DNA of 11,741 nucleotides, from assembly GCA_016934135.1 (NCBI GenBank), contig JAFGTK010000002.1:1-11741 (forward strand), read 5' to 3'. The position numbers were made by a program, and so were the translations under genes. Position 1 is the stretch's first letter. Every line of letters starts with the position of its first letter. A model generated the notes under the pieces. It was not told the DNA's origin. It worked only from the letters and a program-made list of their open reading frames with translations, and made no database searches. Source of the DNA: Deltaproteobacteria bacterium (GTDB lineage: Bacteria > Desulfobacterota > Desulfomonilia > UBA1062). Below, in pieces: positions 1 to 5,684 of this stretch.

Positions 1-3
1 GAC

Positions 4-789
4 TTAAAATTGTCCGGGTATGAAAAATATATGGGGTTTTGAACCGGCAGGATCTTTTTTTACCAATACCCTTGTCCCGTATACCGTTTCAATGTTCTTC
101 TCGGTCAGGACCCCGCCGGGAGATCCTTCTGCGCATATCCTCCCTTCTTTCATGAGCATGATGCGGTCGCAGTATGCGCCTGCAAGATTGAGGTCATGAA
201 GGATGATCAGGACGGTCAGGCCTGTACTCACAGATAGGTTCTTCACGATGTCAAGGATCTTGATCTGATGTGTGATATCAAGGTGAGACGTGGGTTCATC
301 CATGAGAACAAGGGAGGGCCTCTGCACAAGACCCTGAGCAAGGAACACCCGTTGCAGCTCGCCTCCGGACAGTGCGGTTATCTTTTTGGTCCGGTATTCA
401 ACTAGATGGAGCAGGGCGAGGATTTCTTCTGTTATCTCATAGTCGGCTTTTTTCAGCGGCGAAAATCTTTTAACATGAGGGTATCTGCCGAGTCGGACAA
501 ACTCTTCTACGGTATACGGCGGAAGTATATGTTGAAACTGGGGGATCACGGCTATCTGCCGGGCATATTCCCTCCGGGTGATGCTCGTGATATCAATGCC
601 TGAATATCGTATGACGCCGCTGTATGGTTTGATAAGCCTGCTGATGACCTTGAACAGGGTTGTCTTTCCTGCACCGTTGGGGCCCAGGACCCCGAAAAAG
701 GACCCCTTTGGGATCGACAGTGAGATCCCGGAGATGATCAAATCCTTATCGTAGCCGGCGCTGAGTTCTTCGATAGACAGCACAGTCAA
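4..789 (-). CDS. ABC transporter ATP-binding protein, FecE/BtuD type
   Basis: This is the cytoplasmic ATPase of a metal-chelate or cobalamin-type importer; it hydrolyses ATP to drive the permease encoded just upstream. The 261-residue protein is full length for the family. Visible motifs are Walker A GPNGAGKT (residues 36-43), a Q-loop glutamine near 84, the ABC signature LSGGELQ (140-146), Walker B VLMDE (161-165), a D-loop SHLD and the H-loop histidine at 198. The start appears to be TTG at 787-789: an AGAGGT Shine-Dalgarno overlaps the end of the permease gene and sits at normal spacing. A GTG two codons further in (781-783) is the alternative. The permease stop lies one base upstream, so translation is probably coupled. 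It is last of three operon genes, and its stop codon is three bases from the window edge. The family is certain; the substrate is not. Confidence 0.95.
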   Translation of the reverse strand: MTVLSIEELSAGYDKDLIISGISLSIPKGSFFGVLGPNGAGKTTLFKVISRLIKPYSGVIRYSGIDITSITRREYARQIAVIPQFQHILPPYTVEEFVRLGRYPHVKRFSPLKKADYEITEEILALLHLVEYRTKKITALSGGELQRVFLAQGLVQRPSLVLMDEPTSHLDITHQIKILDIVKNLSVSTGLTVLIILHDLNLAGAYCDRIMLMKEGRICAEGSPGGVLTEKNIETVYGTRVLVKKDPAGSKPHIFFIPGQF

Positions 790-790
790 A

Positions 791-1777
791 TCACATTACC
801 TCTGCAGGTTCTGCCTTGAGCAGGTAGATAATGAAAAAGATTCCCCCGATCATTCCGGTAATGACCCCTACAGGCAGTTCCAGCGGTCTGATAATGACCT
901 GGGAGATGCTGTCCGAGAGGATGAGAAAACCGGCACCTGCGAGCATTGAAGAAGGAAGAAGAAAGAGATGGTCCGCACCGAGTGCCTTTCTCATGATGTG
1001 AGGGATCATGAGCCCTATAAAACCTATTATTCCGGAAACAGCGACGCATGCCCCGGTAATCAGGGATGCGACAATCAACAGCGATGCCTTTGCCTTTACA
1101 GCATCAAGCCCAAGATGAAAGGCCTTTTCATCGCCGAGAGAAAGCATGTTCATATCCCTTGCACACCCCCACAAAACCATCATCAGGGGTCCGACCAGAA
1201 AGAGCATTATCCTGATCGAGCTTGCTTCAGGGGCTGACAGAGAACCCATGAGCCAGAGGATGGATGCGTGGACATCCCGTGAAGATGCTACGGCAAAGAT
1301 GAACATGACGATCGAGGAGAACAGAAAGCTCATGATCACCCCGGTCATGATCAGCATGGAGTTCGTGAAATTCTTCAGCGATGCAGCACCGAGAACAATA
1401 CCTATGCTCAAAGTGCATCCGGCGAAACAGAACATAACCATGGGGAAACCCGAGATGCCGGCTATGATGGAGATGGTTGCACCGAGTGCTCCTCCTCCTG
1501 ATACTCCCAGGGTATAGGGCTCTGCAAGGGGATTCTTAAGGATTGCCTGAAAGGTTGCCCCGCAGATTGCCAGGCCGGAACCGACAAAGGCGGCCATAAT
1601 TATTCTGGGAATACGCAATCCCCATATGAGTGTGTGAATAGCCCCCTTGTCCCAGGGGTGCATGAGTGCATCGATAATCGTGTTCGGGGCAAGAGCGGTG
1701 CCCCCGGTAAAGATTCCTGCAGCCACGCAGAGCAGATCAAAGAATATCAGCCAGAAGAAGATTGTACTTCTTTTCAT
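791..1777 (-). CDS. FecCD/BtuC-family ABC transporter permease
   Basis: This is the inner-membrane channel subunit of the importer, normally a homodimer with about ten helices per chain. The 328-residue protein is hydrophobic throughout. It carries the family landmarks in the first third: RIPRIIMAAFVGSGLAICG (about 55-73), then FQAILKNPLAEPYTLG (about 76-91) and a glycine-rich GVSGGGALGA. The segment GIIGFIGLMIPHIMRKALG in the C-terminal third matches the cytoplasmic coupling-helix region that contacts the ATPase. The start ATG overlaps the stop of the binding-protein gene by four bases (ATGA, 1774-1777), which is typical of translational coupling. FecCD permeases serve siderophores, haem, cobalamin and, in some bacteria, molybdate or tungstate, so the family alone does not give the substrate. 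Confidence 0.95.
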   Translation of the reverse strand: MKRSTIFFWLIFFDLLCVAAGIFTGGTALAPNTIIDALMHPWDKGAIHTLIWGLRIPRIIMAAFVGSGLAICGATFQAILKNPLAEPYTLGVSGGGALGATISIIAGISGFPMVMFCFAGCTLSIGIVLGAASLKNFTNSMLIMTGVIMSFLFSSIVMFIFAVASSRDVHASILWLMGSLSAPEASSIRIMLFLVGPLMMVLWGCARDMNMLSLGDEKAFHLGLDAVKAKASLLIVASLITGACVAVSGIIGFIGLMIPHIMRKALGADHLFLLPSSMLAGAGFLILSDSISQVIIRPLELPVGVITGMIGGIFFIIYLLKAEPAEVM

Positions 1778-2610
1778 AAGACGCCGGGGTACAGACTCTT
1801 GATCACGGCCTCAAAGCCGTTCAGGAACATCCTTGGTGTGGGCTGACAGACAAGATCCGCAGAAATAGTATAGATTCTTGCGTTTTTTACCGCAGAGATC
1901 TCAGGCATGTTGTCCCAGGGCGCGGTTGTGATATTTGAGCCCATCTCACTTACAATAAAAATGACATCTGGATTCCGCACGAGCACCTCCTCGATATTTA
2001 TTCTCGGATAGCGCACAGGGACATCCGCGAAGATATTCTCACATCCTGCAAACCGGAGATACTCCCCTGCAAAGGTATTGTCGCTGATGCTTACGAGAGG
2101 ATTAGTGCCTGTCTGCCAGAATATCTTCAAAGGCTTTTGCGTGCTGATCGAAGAGCGGATGTATTGCATACGTTGCCCGACCTCATCGATAATAACCCTG
2201 GATTTTTCAGCCTTGCCGAGCATCGAGCCGAGTCGCTCGAATTCACGGCACATGCATTCAAAGGATTCGCAGCCGTCAAGAACCACAACATACAAACCCC
2301 ATGCATTGAGCTTCTCTATATCCGATTTCGTATTGCTGTCTTTGCTTGCCAGGATCAGGTCCGGTTTCAATGAAATGATCTTTTCGAAATTGAGTTTTGT
2401 CAGGCTTCCGACGATCTCTTTTGAACTTGCAGTCTCGGGCCGATAGCAGGTTACGCCTATGAGTTTGTCCGACAACCCCAGATCGTAAAGTTCTTTTGTT
2501 ATGGACGGAGCCAGGGAGATGATCCTGCCGGGTAAAGGCTCTAATACCTCAGTTCGGCCTGCCGATGCAAGAACTGCACATAACAGAATAATCAGCCATG
2601 CTCTCTGCAT
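1774..2610 (-). CDS. Periplasmic substrate-binding protein, BtuF/FecB type
   Basis: This is the solute receptor of the importer, in the helical-backbone binding-protein family used for cobalamin and iron chelates. The 278 residues begin with a signal peptide (MQRAW, hydrophobic core LIILLCAVLA, likely cut after ASA near residue 17). Cys11 lies inside the hydrophobic core and is not in a lipobox, so a soluble periplasmic protein is expected. RIISLAPSITKELYDLGL (about 29-46), followed by KLIGVTCY and FEKIISLKPDLILA, is the classic N-terminal lobe pattern. The second lobe includes NIEEVLVRNPDVIFIV. The start ATG at 2610 has an AAGGAA Shine-Dalgarno eight bases upstream, and an in-frame TAA lies closely upstream, which fixes the N-terminus. 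It is first in the operon and is transcribed away from fdhE. The ligand is not determined: I cannot assign corrin-stacking or siderophore residues by eye. Confidence 0.92.
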   Translation of the reverse strand: MQRAWLIILLCAVLASAGRTEVLEPLPGRIISLAPSITKELYDLGLSDKLIGVTCYRPETASSKEIVGSLTKLNFEKIISLKPDLILASKDSNTKSDIEKLNAWGLYVVVLDGCESFECMCREFERLGSMLGKAEKSRVIIDEVGQRMQYIRSSISTQKPLKIFWQTGTNPLVSISDNTFAGEYLRFAGCENIFADVPVRYPRINIEEVLVRNPDVIFIVSEMGSNITTAPWDNMPEISAVKNARIYTISADLVCQPTPRMFLNGFEAVIKSLYPGVL

Positions 2611-2659
2611 GTTTTTCCTTTCCAGCGAGTTTTACGACAATATTGAGCAAACCCTCCTG

Positions 2660-2688
2660 AATCTATACATAAATCTCTGCCATGGCAA
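2660..2688 (-). promoter_or_regulatory. Candidate promoter for the ABC importer operon
   Basis: Read on the minus strand, TTGCCA (2688-2683) matches the -35 consensus at five of six bases. After 17 bases comes TAGATT (2665-2660), four of six to the -10. It lies about 50 bases upstream of the binding-protein ATG. A perfect 10-base palindrome, TGCCATGGCA (2678-2687), covers the -35 box. Support is pattern only; TATAGA at 15-base spacing is an alternative -10. Confidence 0.3.
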
Positions 2689-2736
2689 GGTATTCTGATA
2701 GATAGGAGGATTGGGGCGGGAAACCGAAGAGATAAT

Positions 2737-3504
2737 ATGCCGGAATCTGTAAGGGAGATCTTGACTTATAGGAAAACATTTCATATTGTGCGCATTATGA
2801 AATGGGAATCCATACAAAAGGCATATCCGGATGATGCCGCCGGTGTTGAACTGGCCAGAAAGATATATGAACTTGTTCTGGAATCTATGAAGGCCATTGA
2901 TATTCCTAGGCTCGATTCATTGAATCAGGTCGAAGGTTCTATGATGCCGCTTCCCTTTTCCAGCATGGCTGAGGTCTGCTCTCAGATATGGAAACAGGTT
3001 TTTGAAGAGGAACCGGGCATTGATATGGAACAGGCTCTCGCCTCGTTTATCAAAGACGAGACCTTGGCTGAAATTCCCGAGGAGATAAGGGATGCAGCGG
3101 CCATGGTCATGCGGCCTGCCGTGACATTCTATCTGAATGCCCTGAGAGAGCTCAATCAGGATCTGGTTTCCAAGGCATGGAATTCCGGCACATGCCCGTT
3201 CTGCAATGCCTATCCCCGAATAGCCTTCGACTCTGAGACCAGCAGGAGGCTCAGCTGCCTGCTGTGCGGCCAGGACTGGGAATTCCCCCGGATCAAATGC
3301 CCGTATTGCGGCAATAATGATCATGAAACACTGGGGTACTTCGAGGCAGAAGATATAGAAGGTGTAAGGGTCTATTACTGCGAGAAATGCAAGCACTACA
3401 TAAAGGTCTTCGATACCCGTAACAGGACTGCCCAGGATCCCGAAACCGAAGATGTAATCACGCTGATCATGGACGAGCTTGCCCGGCAGGAGGGTTATCT
3501 GTGA
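2737..3504 (+). CDS. fdhE: Formate dehydrogenase accessory protein FdhE
   Basis: FdhE is a cytoplasmic iron-binding rubredoxin-like protein needed to assemble active respiratory formate dehydrogenases. The 255-residue protein has the family's four CxxC pairs: CPFC (153-156), CLLC (174-177), CPYC (188-191) and CEKC (215-218), followed by the typical HYIKVFDTR stretch. The N-terminal half is an acidic helical domain, as in other FdhE proteins. The start at 2737 has only a weak GAAGAG five bases upstream. An internal ATG at 2797 (before KWESIQKAYPDD) would remove 20 poorly conserved-looking residues and is a fair alternative. The gene stands alone between the divergent importer operon and convergent tatBC. 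The Tat link is meaningful, because periplasmic formate dehydrogenases are Tat substrates. No formate dehydrogenase subunit is in the window. Confidence 0.88.
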   Translation: MPESVREILTYRKTFHIVRIMKWESIQKAYPDDAAGVELARKIYELVLESMKAIDIPRLDSLNQVEGSMMPLPFSSMAEVCSQIWKQVFEEEPGIDMEQALASFIKDETLAEIPEEIRDAAAMVMRPAVTFYLNALRELNQDLVSKAWNSGTCPFCNAYPRIAFDSETSRRLSCLLCGQDWEFPRIKCPYCGNNDHETLGYFEAEDIEGVRVYYCEKCKHYIKVFDTRNRTAQDPETEDVITLIMDELARQEGYL

Positions 3505-3519
3505 ACCGTATAAAAGACG

Positions 3520-3547
3520 GGTATAAGGTTTGAGGTGTAAGGTATAA
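3520..3547. repeat. Heptamer tandem array 1, GGTRTAA x4
   Basis: Four head-to-tail seven-base units: GGTATAA, GGTTTGA, GGTGTAA, GGTATAA, at 3520, 3527, 3534 and 3541. Units 1 and 4 are identical, and units 2 and 3 differ from them at two and one positions. The array sits 15 bases after the fdhE stop in the convergent fdhE/tatC gap and is separated by four bases (GGGA) from a second heptamer array. Function unknown. Confidence 0.8.
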
Positions 3548-3551
3548 GGGA

Positions 3552-3579
3552 TCTCGAATCTCGAAGTTCGAATTTCGAA
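3552..3579. repeat. Heptamer tandem array 2, NYTCGAA x4
   Basis: Four head-to-tail seven-base units: TCTCGAA, TCTCGAA, GTTCGAA, TTTCGAA, at 3552, 3559, 3566 and 3573. The core TTCGAA is palindromic in the last two units, so units can also pair with one another (for example TCGAA-G-TTCGA at 3561-3571). An A-rich run follows at 3580-3587. The period and copy number equal those of array 1, but the unit is different. Confidence 0.8.
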
Positions 3580-3581
3580 AT

Positions 3582-3600
3582 AAAAAAGACGTATCTTCTT
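3582..3600 (-). terminator. Weak candidate terminator after tatC
   Basis: On the minus strand, AAGAAGA, loop TACG, then TCTTTTT can fold into a seven-pair A/T-rich stem with a G-U pair. It lies about 90 bases beyond the tatC stop. The U-run is largely used up in the stem and GC content is low, so this is only a weak candidate. I see no better hairpin in 3505-3687 for either converging gene. Confidence 0.22.
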
Positions 3601-3687
3601 CCAGACCTGACTAGCGACTATTTGGGATCTTGATCTTCCCTGTTCAAACTAAGCAGTCAATTTTTTCGGAGCCTCTTTTAAAGACGT

Positions 3688-4425
3688 TCATTCATCTTTG
3701 GCAGAGTCTTTTTTCTTGCGGACCACGTATGTGATCCAGATGCTGATCTCGTACAGGGCGATAAGCGGGATTGCGAGTAGAAACTGGCTGATAACATCCG
3801 GCGGGGTGAGTATCGCCGCCAGGACAAACACGATGAGAATGGCATATTTCCTCTTACTCCTCAGCAGGGTGTGGTTCACTATCCCCATTTTGGCCAGGAA
3901 AAACATGATGACCGGCAGTTCAAAGGTAATGCCGAAGGCAAACAGCAGCCTCATTGCCAGGCCCAGGTATTCCTTCATGGAGGGCAGCGCCGATATGGTT
4001 TCCGTGGAGAACCCGAGAAAGAACTTGAACCCGAGGGGGAAGACTACATAGAAGGCAAACGATACTCCCACGAGGAAGAACAGTGTGGCTATGAGCACAA
4101 AAGGCAGTACATACCTCTTTTCCTTTTCATACAGGCCCGGCATTACGAATTTCCAGATCTGATAGAGTATTACCGGGGTGGCAAGGATCAATCCTGAAAA
4201 AAAGGAAACCTTCAGGTATGTGAAGAACGCCTCGGGCAGAGAAGTGTAGATAAGCTGGCTTTTCTCGGGCAGCAGCTTTACCAGCGGCGAGACAAGGAAG
4301 TTGAAGATCCTGTCGGAGAACGCGTAGGTCGCAGCAAAACCGGCACCTATTGCGACTACGCACTTTACCAGTCTCCACCGTAATTCCTCAAGATGATCGG
4401 TTATCGGGGCCTTTTCCTCTTCCAA
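3688..4425 (-). CDS. tatC: Sec-independent protein translocase TatC
   Basis: TatC is the six-helix inner-membrane protein that recognises twin-arginine signal peptides and nucleates the Tat export complex. The 245-residue protein is full length. It has the diagnostic N-terminus ITDHLEELRWRL (8-19), then SLPEAFFTYLKVSFFSGLILATP and YQIWKFVMPGLYEKEKRY in the first cytoplasmic and periplasmic regions. FGITFELPVIMFFLA and AILTPPDVISQFLLAIPL complete the late helices, and a lysine-rich cytoplasmic tail ends it. The apparent start is TTG (4423-4425), ten bases after a GAGGG that lies within the last codons of the upstream tatB gene. No ATG fits the conserved N-terminus. The six-base gap to tatB shows a tatBC operon. 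Confidence 0.97.
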   Translation of the reverse strand: MEEEKAPITDHLEELRWRLVKCVVAIGAGFAATYAFSDRIFNFLVSPLVKLLPEKSQLIYTSLPEAFFTYLKVSFFSGLILATPVILYQIWKFVMPGLYEKEKRYVLPFVLIATLFFLVGVSFAFYVVFPLGFKFFLGFSTETISALPSMKEYLGLAMRLLFAFGITFELPVIMFFLAKMGIVNHTLLRSKRKYAILIVFVLAAILTPPDVISQFLLAIPLIALYEISIWITYVVRKKKDSAKDE

Positions 4426-4431
4426 TCTTTC

Positions 4432-4758
4432 TTATCCCTCTATTTCATCCTGATTATACGGACTGGTCTCATCTTCTGTTTTGGTGTTCTTGTCTTCTTC
4501 CTGCGGCATCTGATCGTTTTCCCGAGGCCCTGTTTTGTCCTGAGGCGCACCTGCATCGTCCGGCTTCTTCTGCAAAGGCTCTTCGGCAGAGAGTTGCGAT
4601 GAGAGGTCGATCTCCTTTTTCAGGTCATCGGATGCACGCTGGAATTCACCCAAGGCCCTGCCTAGGGACTTGGCAATATCCGGGAGTTTCTTCGGTCCCA
4701 GCAGGATCAGGGCAAGGACAAGTATTATTATAAGTTCCTGGCCGCCAATACCGAACAT
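4432..4758 (-). CDS. tatB: Sec-independent protein translocase TatB (TatA/B family)
   Basis: This is a single-span inner-membrane partner of TatC, which it helps to bind twin-arginine signal peptides. The 108 residues comprise a short periplasmic start, a hydrophobic helix ELIIILVLALILL (8-20), the hinge GPKKLP (21-26), and an amphipathic helix DIAKSLGRALGEFQRASDDL (27-46). A charged, proline-containing disordered tail follows. Glu8, and the GP rather than FG hinge, favour TatB over TatA. No separate tatA is present here, so TatA is encoded elsewhere or this protein serves both roles. The conserved N-terminus fixes the start at 4758, yet no Shine-Dalgarno precedes it. A good promoter places transcription within about two bases of the ATG (see the promoter entry). 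Confidence 0.9.
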   Translation of the reverse strand: MFGIGGQELIIILVLALILLGPKKLPDIAKSLGRALGEFQRASDDLKKEIDLSSQLSAEEPLQKKPDDAGAPQDKTGPRENDQMPQEEDKNTKTEDETSPYNQDEIEG

Positions 4759-4766
4759 GGTATGTT

Positions 4767-4795
4767 CATATATGTGTTTTTCTGTTAGGTGTCAA
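4767..4795 (-). promoter_or_regulatory. Promoter of tatBC, apparently giving a leaderless mRNA
   Basis: On the minus strand a perfect -35 TTGACA (4795-4790) is followed by 17 bases and then TATATG (4772-4767), four of six to the -10 consensus. Initiation about seven bases downstream would fall near 4760, and the tatB ATG begins at 4758. The absence of any Shine-Dalgarno before tatB agrees with this. Not experimentally supported. Confidence 0.6.
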
Positions 4796-4823
4796 ACCAA
4801 AGAGCAGGTATGAGTTTTACCAT

Positions 4824-4852
4824 TTGACTATTAGCTGCTTGTTCCATAATCT
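4824..4852 (+). promoter_or_regulatory. Candidate lpxC operon promoter, close to the start codon
   Basis: TTGACT (4824-4829, five of six to -35) is followed by CATAAT (4845-4850, five of six to -10) at a short 15-base spacing, or by TAATCT (4847-4852) at 17. Either would start transcription about 4857-4859, four to six bases before the lpxC ATG at 4863. The box lies 28 bases back-to-back from the tatB -35. Confidence 0.42.
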
Positions 4853-4862
4853 AGTCCCTGTT

Positions 4863-5675
4863 ATGAAACGCATGACCATTGCACAAGCCCTTACAATACG
4901 GGGTACAGGTCTCCACAGGGGTGGAGATGAAGAGATAGGACTGTATCCATCGGAAAACGGAATTGTTTTTATAAAGGACGGCCAGCCCATTCCTGCTATC
5001 CCGGAGAATGTTGTGGATACGCAGCTCAACACCTCGATCGGTTTGAACGGGGTTAAAATATCCACTATCGAACACCTTATGTCGGCTTTTTACGGGCTCG
5101 GTATTACCGATTGTACTGTCGAAGTAAAAGGGGATGAGATCCCTGTGATGGACGGCTCGGCACTGCCGTTTGTTACACACATTCAACAAGCCGGGCTGGA
5201 AGATCTCGGCCGTGAGGTGACGCCTGTTGTGATAACCGGTACTGTCCGTGCGGAACTGGGGGGCTCATGGGTAGAGGTTTCCCCGGGAAGTTTCAGTGTC
5301 TCCTATGAGATCGAATTTGCCGAACAGGCCATCGGTCTTCAGCGCATGAGCTTTGACGGGGATGGTTATATCCGGGAGATTGCACCTGCGCGAACCTTCG
5401 GCCTGCTCAAGGATGTGGAGACCATGCGTTCCATGGGCCTTGCCCTGGGAGGTGGGCTGCACAATGCGGTCGTGGTCGACGGCAAGGACGTGCTGAACCC
5501 CGAAGGCTTACGGTTTGCCGATGAATTTGTCCGGCATAAGATTCTGGATATACTGGGAGATCTCTGGATCCTGGGTGCGCCGGTTATGGGCCGGGTCAGG
5601 GCATTCAAGGCCAATCACCGGCTTCATATAGAATGCGCCAAGAAGATACATAAGCTCCTTGGCTCTCTGCGATAA
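4863..5675 (+). CDS. lpxC: UDP-3-O-acyl-N-acetylglucosamine deacetylase LpxC
   Basis: LpxC is the cytosolic zinc enzyme that removes acetate from UDP-3-O-acyl-GlcNAc, the committed step of lipid A synthesis. From the ATG at 4863 it has 270 residues, somewhat short (E. coli has 305). Seen are ISTIEHLMSAFYGLGI, with catalytic Glu70 and zinc-ligand His71; EIPVMDGSALPFV (92-104); ARTFG (176-180); and FVRHKILDILGDL, with zinc ligands His225 and Asp229. The late motif, GHxLN in most LpxC proteins, reads NHRLH here: the catalytic histidine (252) is kept but both neighbours differ. I chose 4863 because the in-frame TTG at 4824 lies in the probable -35 box and adds 13 residues that do not look like LpxC; ATG 4872 is also possible. 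No Shine-Dalgarno is visible. It is the first of five closely spaced plus-strand genes. Confidence 0.95.
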   Translation: MKRMTIAQALTIRGTGLHRGGDEEIGLYPSENGIVFIKDGQPIPAIPENVVDTQLNTSIGLNGVKISTIEHLMSAFYGLGITDCTVEVKGDEIPVMDGSALPFVTHIQQAGLEDLGREVTPVVITGTVRAELGGSWVEVSPGSFSVSYEIEFAEQAIGLQRMSFDGDGYIREIAPARTFGLLKDVETMRSMGLALGGGLHNAVVVDGKDVLNPEGLRFADEFVRHKILDILGDLWILGAPVMGRVRAFKANHRLHIECAKKIHKLLGSLR

Positions 5676-5684
5676 GGTAAAAAG

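Noticed and set aside
2611..2736. A cobalamin riboswitch before the importer operon
   Set aside because: The gap is only 126 bases and I could not find a B12-box-like sequence on the minus strand; a full covariance-model scan was not possible.
3620..3645. GGGATCTTGATCTTCCC as a terminator hairpin between fdhE and tatC
   Set aside because: Only a four-pair stem with a nine-base loop forms and no U-run follows in either direction.
3505..3687. A CRISPR array suggested by the repeats after fdhE
   Set aside because: The units are seven bases long and contiguous with no spacers, so they are simple tandem repeats.
4350..4733. A 127-codon plus-strand frame over tatB and tatC
   Set aside because: It is antisense to the conserved tatBC genes and its product is low-complexity, with no domain.
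4824..4862. TTG at 4824 as the lpxC start
   Set aside because: It overlaps a probable -35 box, has no well-placed ribosome-binding site, and adds 13 residues that do not resemble the LpxC N-terminus.
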